Part shown: positions 36,621-50,300 of the stretch, one piece after another
Numbering within the stretch: position 1 is the stretch's first letter
Layout of the letters: each line of letters starts with the position of its first letter
NCBI GenBank assembly: GCA_033297075.1
Contig: MU858045.1
Span: 806,001 to 870,000, forward strand
Origin: Rhypophila decipiens
Taxonomy: Eukaryota > Ascomycota > Sordariomycetes > Sordariales > Naviculisporaceae
Direction of reading: 5' to 3'
DNA length: 64,000 nucleotides
The notes under the pieces: generated by a model
What the model was told of the DNA's origin: nothing
Databases searched by the model: none
The model's input: the letters and a program-made list of their open reading frames with translations, nothing else
Translations under genes and position numbers: made by a program

Positions 36621-38426
36621 TTACTTTGCTGTTCCCATCTGGACCCTAAAAGCTTCCAACTCATCAACGACCTCTCTCAACGTAGGCCTGTCATAGTAGT
36701 TCTCATTCCACTGCCCAGCGTCCTTCTTCTCCCTTCGCATCCGCAAGAATTCCTCAGCAGCCTTTACCTCGACGCTCCACCACTGCTGAGCAGCCGCCAG
36801 GACCTCCTCTGTCGACCCGCCGTCACGACCGCGCAGGACAAGTTCGCTCTTCGCACTCCTCGTGATCAAACCAGACAAGTTTCCTCGTCTGCCCCTAGTA
36901 CAGCGATCAATCAAGTCACGAAGCTGTGCCGGCGTACGCCTATACTCGGGGAACTCAATCTCAGGCTCCCAGCGATACGACTGCCACACCGCAGCCAGTT
37001 GCGGCGCGCTCTGCCCTTCAAAGATACACCACAGCACCCGGCCAAGCATATACACCTCTGCCGCCTCTTGCTCAACCGGCGACAAGCAAAGCCAGGGCAC
37101 ATTATAGCTGGAATAGCCCCCCTCGAACATGGGCGCATAGTCCTCTCTTGCCTGAAGATCCTCCCAGTTGGGGAGCTCTTTCGTGAGGATACCAGCAAAG
37201 TGTTCTCGCACCTCGTCCGGAATCCCGGCGACGTCTGCGTCCTCGGCGAGGGTGTCGTCCATGGCTAGGATGCGTGTGTACTCGAGACAGTTAACCTCTG
37301 GAGCACCGAACTCGCACCATACGCCGCGTTGTTCAAAGTCGACCATGACTACGTCCTCCGAGTCCGAGAGGACAATGTTGTCGAGCCGGAGATCCGGGTA
37401 AAACATGTGGCCTCGGGTTCTGACGTGTTCCACCGCAGATGCCAGTTGGGCCGCCCATTTGAGTTGGGAAGCGAGTGAAAGCTGGTTGTGGATGCGTAGT
37501 ACTGGCAGGGTATCGCGAAGACCCCCCTTGGAGTGGTATTGCAGAAGGAACCCCACGACGGCTGTCTTGCCCCCGAATCGGCAGTACTTTGTGACCAGGT
37601 ACTCTGGGCGCGAGATTACGTGAGGATGCGGCTCCATCAGGAGCAGGTTGCGAAGCTCAGTGAAGAGGTACTTTGTGCCGCTTGTCAGAGCCTTGAAGAT
37701 CCATAACCTCTGATTCTCTCCTTCCCGGGTCTCATGGCCGTGGTTTATCCGAACAAGACAGACACTGTCGTGAAGCTGCTGGACGATCACCAGCTGAAAG
37801 ATGTCAAGAGACTGTGGGATAAGATTTTCATTCACACCGAGGAATCTGCTCAGGCTGGGAAGACTAAGTAGCTGCTTCTCCACATAGTACGTCGGCGCAA
37901 CGGTAATCTTGATGTTGCGAATATCTAGATCCAGATTTTCAAAGATAATGCGCGAGCCAAACGGTAAGATCTTGTACATCTGGGCCACAGAATCCCGACC
38001 CTCAAGACCCCTTGCGCGAGTCCAAGCCTGTAGAGTGCGTACGATATGACGAGATATACCCAGCCGGCGCACTCGCGTCACATCTTTGGTGTGAAATGCG
38101 GCGTTGAGATCGAGAAGCTGACGGACAAGGTAGGAGCTGGCTGTCTCCTCCGGAATGAAGACGTCGAAGCGCATGGGTGGGACCTCGCCCAGGAAAAGGG
38201 GCAGGGCATAGTACTGGCTGCCCAGACCTGTGCAGCCGTCGATCCTCCATAGCGGCTCCTCGATTGGACTGAGACTGTCGATCCTGTTACGTGGGTTCAG
38301 CTGGCTCTCGGCCCAACTAGGCTCCCCCACTGAGTCGTGGGGTATGGCGGCAGTTCTCGGGGCGCGCTTCGAGAAGGCAGCTGTCGGATGTATGACCTCA
38401 TGAATAGATGAAGAATTAAGCTCCAT
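36621..38426 (-). CDS. Divergent protein kinase-like protein
   Basis: Single-exon frame of 601 aa starting at the ATG at 38426. The first 200 residues are of unknown type. The kinase-like fold spans about 205-590. Lys245 in LWIFKAL fits the VAIK lysine and Glu257 in FTELRNLLL fits the helix-C glutamate. Hinge-like VVGFLLQY is at about 290-297. The catalytic loop is YPDLRLDN (Asp345, Asn350), with His-Arg replaced by Tyr-Pro. The metal motif is DFE (Asp363) in place of DFG. An activation region and a PVEQEAAEVYMLGRVLWCIFEG helix follow. Both catalytic aspartates, the Asn and the Lys remain, so activity is possible. Fungal genomes hold many such lineage-expanded kinase-like proteins, often of unknown substrate. 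The gene is isolated between two gene-poor blocks. Confidence 0.83.
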   Translation of the reverse strand: MELNSSSIHEVIHPTAAFSKRAPRTAAIPHDSVGEPSWAESQLNPRNRIDSLSPIEEPLWRIDGCTGLGSQYYALPLFLGEVPPMRFDVFIPEETASSYLVRQLLDLNAAFHTKDVTRVRRLGISRHIVRTLQAWTRARGLEGRDSVAQMYKILPFGSRIIFENLDLDIRNIKITVAPTYYVEKQLLSLPSLSRFLGVNENLIPQSLDIFQLVIVQQLHDSVCLVRINHGHETREGENQRLWIFKALTSGTKYLFTELRNLLLMEPHPHVISRPEYLVTKYCRFGGKTAVVGFLLQYHSKGGLRDTLPVLRIHNQLSLASQLKWAAQLASAVEHVRTRGHMFYPDLRLDNIVLSDSEDVVMVDFEQRGVWCEFGAPEVNCLEYTRILAMDDTLAEDADVAGIPDEVREHFAGILTKELPNWEDLQAREDYAPMFEGGYSSYNVPWLCLSPVEQEAAEVYMLGRVLWCIFEGQSAPQLAAVWQSYRWEPEIEFPEYRRTPAQLRDLIDRCTRGRRGNLSGLITRSAKSELVLRGRDGGSTEEVLAAAQQWWSVEVKAAEEFLRMRREKKDAGQWNENYYDRPTLREVVDELEAFRVQMGTAK

Positions 38427-41400
38427 GGTTGTATAGTGATATGCCGCTTCGGTTCCACGAGCTGCGGAATTCGAATCATGAGAATGAACCTGGGACTCCT
38501 TATCAAGAATACTTGGTTAACGACTTGGTCTTGAAGATACTCATGTACACATACAAAGCCACATCATTCAGAGCTGAGAACATTGACGGGCTGAGGCTAC
38601 TGGCCTGGCTCACACCGGGTTCGTTGTCATGGAGTATCATGATGTATCATGATGACTTGTGAAACCCAGTATGGTTCTTCTTGGGGTGACCGACACGACA
38701 GCCATCGTTACACCCGCTTCGCAGACTGGGGCCAACAACACTCACCCGCTGCTATCTCCTGCTGTCGACCTTCCACTACCCCGGGCTTGGGCTCCTGCCA
38801 CGAAAACCAAGACTCTTGCGCGAATGATCTAGACCACGCATGTGGCCCAACCCGCTGCAAGTGTGGAGGATGACTCCGCAGCTCTCCTCACAGGATTTAG
38901 CGTCAGCCTGTAGCAGCGATGGGCTCTATACGGACTGATAAAGACAGCCACTGATCCCTCTTGATTTGCGAAGAGCGATGAAGTCAAACAGAAGCGCTCA
39001 ATGCTGAAAAGCCAGATGCAGCACTTGGGAGATGGTGTGAAAGGGAAGGCCCGGAAGTGGTGCTAATAGGACCAGTCCTGCGACGTGTGTCCATTGTATT
39101 TCTGTCCAGACGACAGAAAAAAATCGAAACAGTCCACTTCTGCAGGTCAGGTCTTGAAGAAGTCGCCAAACTCTGGATCCACCTGATTGGCTTGGACCGG
39201 TCAAGAAGTCAAGTTCAGATGGAAAGTGCGAGCGGGTACGGATAAAATGTGGAAGCTATCAGCAAGCTGCAGAACCGGTGTGGACTCGAGATACCGCAGA
39301 CTGAGGGCAGGTGCGACCGGGCATCAGGTACCGGTGACCAGACGAAATGTGGAAGCCCTCGGTCCGATATTTTCATGACGAGACTTTATGCTGCAAGTCG
39401 GAGTGCTGTAAAAGCACCGTTTGAGTAATCGGATAACCCAAGAGAGGCCAGAACCAGGACCTGGCGAATGTGATCACCACAGCTACCGGCTGTCCTGGTC
39501 TTCGGGTATAGGGGGCTTCTTCTCTTCAGAGTTGTACTCTGTTCTTGACGTGTCATTTATCACCTGTCGCCCGCATGGCTTGTATTCTACAAGTCATGTC
39601 CCTCTGCTCATCATTGTCAGGTGCCACACCTGCTTGGACAGTTCCGTAGGTTCTCGCAGGCCGGTCAAAGCATGTCGCCCGTTCCATTACCCGACAAGTA
39701 TGCTGTTTGAGAATGACCTTGCCGCCGGCAGTCACTCTTGGTGGTCCATTTGTGGCCGTAGAGTATCGGATGTTGGCTTGGACGAGATGCCAAGTGCTGA
39801 CATCAACGCTGGCGAGGCCGTGAACAAAGAGTAGGGTGGCCGAGGAGGAACACCACGGCAATTCGTAGCCAGGAAACTCGGTGCCTCGGTATGGGGAGGC
39901 CGTCGAACGCTCTGGTGTGTACCAAGAAGATCGCTGTTAGCATGGGTCATCGGCGCGAGGCATGCATCGGCGCAACGAGACGTGTGTTTGGTACATGTCT
40001 GCATCATCCACACCACCAACTCCAAGGCTTAGGGGCTAGGTTTCGTCCCAAGTCGAAGCTTAAGATATATGCAATGATGTGCCATGACGTGGCGTTTGTT
40101 GAACCATCCAGTTTCACCTCCTCTCTTCACTTGGTCGACAACTTTAGCTCTTCGTCGCTTGTCTCAGCCGTAGTGGCAGTACGAAGCCCCGAACAAGGGA
40201 GGGTTGGCTGGACATAAGTAGCTGGCCTCCAGATGACTCGTCCTCTGGAAGTCGTTGGAGAGACGAAGTAAATATCGACCGAGGTGAGGAGCTCCCCCGC
40301 CCAACCCAAAGCGGCTGGTTGACTAGAGACCGGCAAAGGTGAGAGCCATTGAAGTTTTAACCTTCCTATTATTTTGCGGTACGCTTTTACAATTTTGGAC
40401 TGGCTCAGGGACGCCGTAATTCTTGCGGCGAGAAAGACCGCCTCCCCTTTCCCTATCTGAAGGTAACCCGTGTCGAGTGAACCATATATGGTACCAAGGT
40501 GACAGAAAGCAGCTGATGTGAAATGCCATCGCCTTATGAAATATCTGACTATAGGTGTCGAAACAGATATCGGAGCGTATTGCATGCACTCCTTCGAGCT
40601 GGAACATGCCTCGTCATCGATAAACAGTGCCATCAGCTTGAAGAGCGTACTTGGTGAGCTCCAAACCGCGTTGACATTGTTGCCCTACGGCTCTGTAAAC
40701 AAGAGAAGGGTGGAATTCTCTGTAGGGAAGCACACTGCACAATGCTCCATTGGTGAAGTGTCGACTTTGCGCCGGTATCACGGCTAGAGGTAAATGGAGA
40801 TCTCGGTCGCTTTTGTCTGCCCCAAGTGAACAGGAGCAATATCACTTGACAAGCCAAGAACGACCGACCCGTCGCCTGGGGAGGATGAATTCGCCCGGAT
40901 GATCTGAAAAAAATACCGGCATAACATGATGGAGGGCGTGTCTACAGCAATCTAATAGGAGGAGGAAGTGTATAACCACTTACTTCAGGGGTATGTCGTG
41001 AATTCAGCGATCGAGGTTCCGGCCAAGGCTCTCCCTCTCTCGTTTCCAAGTCGATCCCGCACGCCATTCCGCTTTTTTTGATTGACCGGTCGATAGGCGA
41101 GAACAAGATGCTTCCGGACCCGACTTCGACCTTGATCTAAAGCACGGAAGCACCCGAACAGGCTGTCAAATCCTGGAAAAAATTATGCTTTCCCCGCGTC
41201 CAGTTTTCCCTATCTCTGCCGCTGTTTGAAGATCGCCAGCTGATGATGATCGGAAACGAAACATCAAACGTTACAGCGTGCTGGGTTCGGCACTGCTCAA
41301 AGCAACGTCATCATTCTCGACATGATGTGTCTTTAATCGACTTCAAAGGTGGTAGTGAGGGCTGAGCTCGAGCTGAGATGTGGACCAGGTAAATGCGGCT

Positions 41401-44400
41401 CACCAGTTTCCCCAGGAGTCTGGGGCCATGTTATTGTTCATGGCCTTTTGTCTTTTGGGCTGGAGTAGGGCAAGAAATGAGTGGCTAGGAGTGTTTCATC
41501 GGTGATTGTGCGATCTTGGTGGGTCGCGTGGGACTGGAGATTTGGCTGGAAGGAACAGGGATGCTGGATCTGACTTCCATTGTCCTGGCCAGACCTGAGC
41601 AGCAGCTGGAACTGTCTGACTGGTCTCCCCCGCAATTTCCCCTGGCGGCTCTGAGGGTGGGCAAGCATGATATCTCAGAATGCATCCTCACTATTCGGGA
41701 TTGTTTGCCGGAGCCTGATTGGTCAGATGCCCGACCTCATCTTGCCTCTGCATAAAGTATAAGACTCGGTGAGGAGTTCAAGACGTAATCGTATTTGAAG
41801 ACCAAGGGGGCACTTCCGTCGTGGCTGATTATAGATGGTTTGCTGCCAGTGCCGGGCACCGTGCACGACGGCGACAGCGTTGGTACCGCCGCAAGAAGAG
41901 TTGAAGAAAAGATGTGAATAAGCTCGGGTTTGGACCCTGCGAAGATGATAGGTTCGTCGGGGGAACGCCTCTATTGTTTTAACGGGTTACCTGATCTCGA
42001 TGGTGATGCAACTACCGGTACAGGTCTACGGGGTACACTACAAACGCTGCTACCAGGTACGGCATAATATTGATGTCAGTCAGATGGGTGCGAGTTGAAT
42101 CTTCAACAGCTCCACAGCCCCAACCCTAACCCTATTATGTGCAGCCAGTACGGACGTACAGGTCATCGATTGACTTCCGAGTTCTGTGGAAACTGAACCC
42201 AAGGTTGTGTCTTCGGCAGTGACCCTTCATTTCTCCCCAAGATACAAGAAGCGCATACTGTTGGATGGCCGGGGTGTTCCCAAAGTGGTCGGAACTGAAA
42301 CCTACCTCTGTATGCATTGTCTTCAGGATGCAAACAATGTCCCTTCTGCCCGGAGTGTTCTACACAGTTGTCGGATGCCCCATGAGATTGAGATTCAGGA
42401 GGACTTGACTGGCAGAGATGGAGCACATCCTTCAATTGTTCTGATTAATAGGCCGAGGCTCCTTGGACTTGTGAACTTGACGATGTGGTGTGTCTGAGCC
42501 GTGTCGTTGTCATGAAATTCGTAACCACCACCACTGGACGACAGCGGGATCCCAAGAGCCGAGCCGCAACAAGCGAAACTCGTACTAAGGACCCTAGGGA
42601 CTAGGAGGATGAAGTTGTGAACTTGTGGTGATCTGCTTCGAGATCCCGTTCGCCTACTCCCAACTCCAACTTGTCAGATCGGAGAAGGGTTCGCGGGGTT
42701 GAGTCTTCCGTCCACCAATCATCGTGATTAATGAGGTCATCCTGACCCAGCACTCAAGAGAATGACAAGCGGGAGGCTGGCACACATGAGAGTGAAATGA
42801 TTTCGGATCACCTGGGTTGGAAAAGTCTTCATATTCTGGATAGGATCCAAGGACCAGGCGATACGACCGTACCATCACTGGCCCTCAAATCCTCAAGCCG
42901 TGCCCAACGATCCGGGTCGCCAAAGATTAGACGGCCCGTTTCCAGCCACTGCCAAGCTGATGCCAGACGAAAAGACCAGTAATAATGATAATCGGCTGGT
43001 TGGTTCATCAAGGTTGGTCGTGTCTGGTCCGTGCACGACTACACGCTCATCAGAATTCAACAGTTCCTCGCCATCACCGTCCTCTGTGCAGTGGTAAAGT
43101 TTCAAAAGCAGGTGAACTCTTCTGGATATACTAATAGGAGAATGAGAGATGGGACCATATGGAAATAACGGTGCTGTGCTTCTTTTCCTCTGGGCGACCT
43201 CCGACACCAGCTCTGATACTCGTTCAGGGGGCCAGGCGATGAATTTATGCAAGCCAAATAGAATCAGAATGGAGGAATAATGACAGAGTCTTAGCCCAAT
43301 TCGTGCCAATACAAGTGGTCAAACCAAAGTTGACTGTTGAAGTGAGTGGGGGTATTCGTATGTATCTCAAAGCATATCCACCAACTACTGTAATTACTGT
43401 ACTCACATTTCTTCCATAGAAAATGCTGTCTTCAACGTAGGTTAAAAGATTGGTTTACCATCTGGACGTGGTTCAGAGGTCTCCTCTCTTGAAGATTTTG
43501 TACCACAATAAATGATCGCTATCTCGATCGTCTTGGCGAATCGAACCGGCCGTTGAAATCTCAATTGCCATCAGCTACGGATAGTTCCCGGTGCCGATGT
43601 GGGTGGTGAGCGGGGCGACCACGTGCACCTGCGGAGTACCTCTTGGCTCAAGCATTCAGTTGCGGGGAACCCACCACAGTCAGAATGTCAAGCAACCACT
43701 CACTGCATCCACCCGGCTCAGTTCCTTCCTTCGTTGCTTATTCCATGGTATCCGCACCAGAGTCTGCCCACGATCGGAAGACCAATGTTTTCCCCAGAAC
43801 TTCTCACCGGGTCCTGTATGCTTTGAGGATTGATTAATTTCTTGTTCTTGACCTTTTACGAAGAACGCGAGAATCTTAGATGCGTAACCCATCCTCCCAT
43901 GGCTCGGGCACATCTCGTTGCTCTTTGGCACCCGCGATTCCATCCAGAAAGCGGGGTGACGGCACGAAGGTTCCGTCACGCAATCGAGACGAACCGAGAT
44001 GGTGGTCAGAAGTGGTGTGGGAAGTGATGGGCAAAATGGTTGTCAGGCCCGAAGGTACGTGGAGAAGCCCAGAAGCCGATGAGTTAGCTGTGCCGTGTCT
44101 ATTACCAAAGTTGGGCGTTTTATGGTTCTTCTTGGGGAGCCCTCGCTCGCTGCAAGGACAAAGACAGTCCAGTCCGAGATACCTATCAATAACCACGAAT
44201 CACCACTTCGCTCCCGAGTCCCAAGGGTGCTCGTTGCCAGCCGTTGGTGAGGAAAGATGGGGTTTCCTGTCCCACCATGCATGTATGTCCCGTGATGCCA
44301 ATCTGAAGGCCGCCGAAGTAATGTAGCGGCCCCTCATTCTGAAGAGAAAAGAGGCGGTCACCCGTAATCAAGCAAATAGTGAAGCTGATCGGATGGCTGC

Positions 44401-47369
44401 ACCGAAGGTCTTGTCCCTCGCCAGCTGACCACCACCCAACTCTCTTTCATACATCTCCACATCAGGCTGTCCGTCAGCCAGCTTCTAAAGGCTTCTGTGG
44501 TCAGCTTCTTTCGGTTGTCTCATCTGCCTGCCGAATTTAGCAACAGAAAACGTTGGCACTAAATCGTCCTGGCAAGGTACTTGCACGTGTGGTGAAGTGG
44601 ACCTCCCTCCTTTCGGGAGCATCCGATGGTGATGACGAAGCTGCCCTGACCTGACAGCTCCTGAGAGTGGAGCTGGAGAATTTGATTTTGGACTCTGGAG
44701 GGCCGAGCATCGATTGATCGACTGGCGCTGGTTTAATAAGACACGGCATAGCAACTGTTCTTGGTTAGGTCGGTCCATGGGGGAGATTTTCGGCTTTTCG
44801 CCATTTTCCTGGTTTCTTCAACAAACCCGCAAAAACAAAGTTAATAACAATTCCTTCAATCCCCATGTTCAACACCTTTGTGTTGGCATTTCTCATCATC
44901 CAGGCTCAGATATTCGTAAGACGGTCTCCGTCTGCAACTGTACTCTGTTGGTACAAATCTGGGAGCGCTTTTTTTGTGGGATGCTTGGGCTGTTGGGAGA
45001 TATGGAGGCTATAGTACGGGCAGATATTGCCTGCTCGTCCTGGGTGCCTCGGAGGGGGAAATGGGTGACATGAAGAGGAGGACGCGGGAACTTGGGATGA
45101 GACCGTGAGGGTCTGTGAGCTTACATTTGCGGGCTCTGTGCGACGTATCTGCAGGAAACTACTAGAAAATAGGGTCTTGGAAACTGATCAGTCCAGGTTT
45201 TAGGAGACATTGCACTCGTCTGAGTCGTCTCCAACAGAGACTGGATTTCTTAGCGATGAATTTCCGTCCCATGTCCTTTTCTTCAACACACCTTGGACCC
45301 TGATCTTGCCCTGTTCAGATCAGAGTAACGTGTATTTTGGTCGAGTATGCAGATTCAGGGAAGGTATTCGAGGACCCATTTACGGTAAGGCGCCTATGCA
45401 GAGGGGCCGATTGCTATCCGCATTTATCTCTTTTCCCCTTGGAGTCGAGAATTCGAACAGAATATCCAGACCCTCACGTGGATCAATGGTTTGGGTATTG
45501 TGCTGATTACGGAAGACGGCCCCGCGACCTCACACGACTTGCCCCTGGTAGGTTTAGCCAAACCAAGCCTTCACGATTCCGGAGTAGCGTAGGTCCTGCC
45601 ACGTCCCTGGTCCAATTCCATCCCCATCCATGCTTGCCCTCCAGCTTTGGTGTTCCATTCAACGACACCCATTCGCGCCCCTTCTTGCAAGGAGTCAAGG
45701 ACACGACCCACTTCACGAGGTGCTCCTGCCTCCTGGCCAACAATGCTCACTAATGAATGGTTAGCTATCATTACACGTAGTTCTCGCGCCTTCCCCACGA
45801 CGGACCGGTGAATCAAACTTTTACTTTCTCACTCCGAAAAATCTTCACCGATTCATCCTTTGCACAAGGAAGCGTACAAGAGGAAGGCGCTCGTACCCCC
45901 GACCTTCCCTAGAGGTTCACTGTCTCCACCGAGCCGGTCACCGGCGCAGCATGACCACGCCCACGCTTAACTTTCCGCAACCCCAGCTCCGGATCCGGGA
46001 TTGAGCCGTGGGACAGGGCAGACAGAGAAAAGGAAGAACGAGCAAGAAACGAGAATTGGGTCAACGATCGAACGAGAGCCACGGCCGCACTAGGATCTGA
46101 CTGCACTGTGGCCTCCGCCGTCCCTTACTTGTTACGAAAAAGGCTCGAAAAGGCTCGAGCTGAAATCTGGAACGAACCATCTTGCGCCAGTGCAGCTAAT
46201 TTTGCACGACACACCTCAAGCCTCGACTTATCCGTACCTTACCTCACAGCCCAGGTAGCTGTTCCCATAGGCCGTCCACCAAGAAAACTTACTGGAATAA
46301 CTCGCTCCACCCAGCACCCCGTAACGGTCAGTAAATTGACAATTTCATCCACTTCATTTCATCTCCATCGGGTACGCCTGCTGCGGTGCTCCTCCAAGCC
46401 GTGACCTCGGACGGCACTTACCCTCCACCGGTCAGCAAGTGAGCTTATACCGGTCAACCTCTTTCCCCATCGTCAAACCGCCCTGCCCCAATACCCATAA
46501 ACTACCAGGTCCATCAAACACACGTCGGACTACGACCTGGCTAATCCTGAAGCAGAAAGGTCTTTTCGATCTTGAAGTTCCCCAACCTTTCTTGGCCCAC
46601 TTCAGCCTGTTCAAAACGCACCGCATCTTGACGCGGCCGCGTGCCGCCGGCGACCCTGGTTGGCGTCTGCATCAGGTCGGCACCTCAGTTCATTCCTTCT
46701 CTCAGTTTTCTTTGTTTTCCAGAAGCACGATATTGATAGAGCACCAACGGGGCAAGTCCAAGTTTAAGTGGTTGGTGGTGAAATATCACTGGGTACGACT
46801 TGGCTTGTCTTCCCCTTTCCCACCCCCTCCTGCGGTACTGCGGTATCCGTACTGCGGTAACTTTTGTGCTTCCTCAGTCCTGTCTGTTCCTTCTTTTTTG
46901 TGCCCCCTCGCGGAAGTCTCCTTTTTCTCACCCCTCCACTTGGTCGTCTGGTGTATCCCGAGTTCCTCCCCGCGTCTACCGGTCCAGCAGCAGCTCCACC
47001 GGGTGCTGCTTCCTGGTATCCCTCGTCTACGTACCTTCCTGACCATCCTTCTGCAGCTCTCCACCTGCCGCCATATCGGTTGCTGCTTGCTGGCTGCCTA
47101 CATCATGATGGCGTCCTTGTAAGACGCTCTCTCGCCTGCGCACGCCCCTCCTGATTCCCACGAGGTGCACATTTCCTTTGTTTCTGGAGTGGCTTACCGC
47201 TCTCACCCCTTTTCGGTCTGCACTTTCGACGTGTTGACTCGCTCGCCTGTGCCTCTTGGCGTTGTTGTACACCAGGTACCTTCCCGGCCAAGTACATTCT
47301 CTTCTCCGGTCTCCATAATTCGCCTTTGTCCAACGATACCCCCATAAGCCATTGAAACTTTCTCTCGCC
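38427..47369. other. Long gene-poor interval (8.9 kb)
   Basis: No supported gene. Many short overlapping frames occur on both strands without domains. A telomere-like AACCCTAACCCT lies at 42122-42133. From about 46,200 to 47,370 the plus strand becomes rich in pyrimidines (CCTTTCCC, TTCTCTTT tracts), as expected for the promoter and leader of the downstream transcription factor gene. The 227-codon frame at 46439-47122 lies in this leader-like DNA and has no recognisable content. Confidence 0.5.
42122..42133 (-). repeat. Short interstitial telomere-like repeat (CCCTAA orientation)
   Basis: AACCCTAACCCT on the plus strand, opposite in orientation to the motif at 33917-33929. Confidence 0.5.
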
Positions 47370-50300
47370 ATGGTAAGAGCAAATCTCTTTTCTTCCCTTC
47401 CGGTCTTGCGGCAACCTGCATATCCAAAATCTTGGATCATCCCCATGATTTCTTTTTCTGTACCTTCTCCAACCACGTTGTCGGGCCTTTCATCTCCATG
47501 CTCCACGATCCATGACACTCCCCGAGACCCTCGCAACACAGTACATACACAACACACCCCCTTTTTGCACCCCCCTTCCTTGCCATCGCCACTTACCGGT
47601 ATAGACCCGTATTTGTTCATCAACCCACACTCCCTTCCCCCATGCTCCACGGTCTTTTTCTCACCGGTTCGGACGCACTGCTTCGCCCAACGCCCCATTG
47701 CCTCAGCTGCCCTTACCTTGTCCATTTGTGCGGTGAATTGATGACTCGTCTAGAATAATCACACATTCCTCAAGAAACGTCGGGGCTATTTGCCCGATGA
47801 GGGCCAGTCACCAGAACGTGGCCTCGAGGTCTTGACCCAGTCCTCTCCCATAAGCTTCGACCTACAGTCCCTGTCTGGCGCTCACGACTATATACTCCGG
47901 ACTGCTCCCATCACCAACGTCACTGTCACCATCTCCCTCGAGAAGCTTCTTGACTACAGTGAAGAGACTCACCATGAGCTCTTGAACCTCGGCGCCAAAA
48001 GCCTTGATGTCCCAGCGCATATACTACACCAACTGAGTTTCGACTTTCGGTCTCATCGCCGTCACCATCGAGCTCGACCTCGCCCCCAACCTCAACCTCA
48101 GCCATTGAGCCAGCTGCCTCAACAGACAGAGTTCCACCCACACAAAAGACTTCGTTTAGACACAAGTGACCCTATGCCTGTCCCATATTCCGACAGCCCG
48201 GCCAGGCAAGCTGACCATGAGAAGCCTCTTCTCAGTGGTCAACCTGGCGGCCAAAATGAAGAATCTCCCAGTATCCAATCTGGTTGGTCGAGCTCGCGGA
48301 TTGCGGACTGCCTGGCGAGCTTCGCCATATGCCCACCCTACACCACCAGTTACGAAACCGGTATGCTTGTATCGGATACGCTTTGGAGAACTGAGAACTG
48401 ATTTACGCTAGCATATCAACCTCTTCCGACGAGCGAAGCATATTGCTACGGCCAGTCTAGACCAGCCCTAGACAATGGCGTCGTATCCCTTCAGCCTCAG
48501 AGTCAACTTCCTCCGAACCCTGCAGCTCTAGCTGCGGGTCAACCCGACATGTTCCCCTGTGACGACCCATCAATGATGGCTCATTATCTACCCACCTATC
48601 CACCCATGCAGCCGACCCAGGCTCCCGGAATGCAACCCACGACTAGTCGGGAGGGAATGGCCTATCCGACTACGTCAGCCATTGACAGATATCCGGGCAA
48701 CAATGAAGCGAATCGCGCCGTCACAGGGTTGGGAATTCAAGACCAGATTAGTCCTCTTGCCGCTCCTGTCGGACCGAGCCCTATGCCTACTCCTTACCCC
48801 GTCGATGGAGGCTCGCCGGCATTCGGGCAATACAATGGCTTCGCGTCCCTACCCGGCGCCCCTTTCAACCCGCAGGATAGATATCCAATCAAGGTAGAGC
48901 AGGACGCCATGGATGCCTATGGCCGACCTCTTTCCTACGACCTGTTTCAACACCAAAAGACTCTTCCAGCCAAACGAGGCCCTTTCAAAGACAACGAGCA
49001 ACGGCTGGCCACAGCTCGCACTCGTAAGAAAGGGAGCTGTATCCGATGCCGTATGCAGCGAATACGAGTATGTGAAATCCATCCTCCGCACCCAAGCAGA
49101 ATGTCTGCGGGTTAGGGATTCTGAAGACAAGGCTAACAATTCTTTACAGTGTGTTGAGGATGAAGATGAGGGAGGAGGTCCCTGCATACCGTGCAGAAAA
49201 ATAATCAGCAACAGCAGAATATACCGCCTCAACTGTCTGCGTTGGAAAATCACCGATGTCAAGTTGTTCAAGCCTGGTCAGGTGAAAGGACTTGAGTGGA
49301 CTCTTCGCTGGAAGGACAGCGTAGTCGATGACATTGGAAGTTGGGCTTCATCCGAGTCCCGCTTCATCTATGTCACAGAGGGTTATACTGGGAGAGGGGT
49401 CAAGCTCCAAGTGCGCAGGTTCCAACCGCAACAGGGCGATCGCTTAGAGAGGTCCTGGTATTCGAACGGACAGAAGAGGACCAAGGAGATACCGGCGTTT
49501 GCGATCGTCGATATGGATGCCGCCAAGAAATCGTTCGATGACTACATCAAAAACGGGTTGGTCGCTTGTTGTGAACGCATCTTGGGGTCCCCAGGGGAGC
49601 TGCTCTACAGAACCTACTCTCTCGCCCTCAAGGCCATGCAGGATCCAACGACCAGTAAGGTCGAGAGGGATTTACTCACCACTACGCTTGATCTTTGGAT
49701 GTCAGTCCGATTGACCACCAAGTCGTTCGAGATCATCGGGAATGAAACTCTGGGTATGAATCGGCAAGAGTTCGAGGACGATAGCAACCCATTGAAAGGG
49801 AAAATCCCTCTACCACCAGTTATGGGGGCCCAGATTGACTCGATTCTAATTCACCAAGTTCAACCTCAGCTTCGCCGTACCACCCTGGAGGAGCTCCAAA
49901 AGATGACGCAGGAGAAGAAACAGAAGACATGGCTCATTACCTACCTTGTCACATTTATCTTGTTACACAACATTGCTCTCATTACCAGACATGATGCAGA
50001 GTATGCCAAAAAGCACGGAATGAAGGTTAGTTGTATCTCGACCAAAATACCGCACAAATGTGATACTGACCAGCTTGCCTACTTGTAGGGGCGATGGGCA
50101 AGAGAGTGCAATGTCAAGGAGTACAACTTGGGTGAGAGATTATCTATCCAATGGCGGTTCATTGATATCAATACTTGCCACTCCCGGTTCAGCCACTGAC
50201 AGGAAGCAGGTGCAAATACCCTCCTTGCATATTTCCACTATTGCAACAAGGGTATCTATCCATTCTCCTCAGAGTGCAGAGACCAAGATCTCCAGACCCT

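Noticed and set aside
43525..43560. B-box-like GGTTCGATTCG on the minus strand
   Set aside because: No stems or A box around it, so no tRNA can be folded.
46439..47122. 227-codon frame, plus strand
   Set aside because: Low-complexity Ser/Pro/Leu-rich translation of pyrimidine-rich leader DNA.
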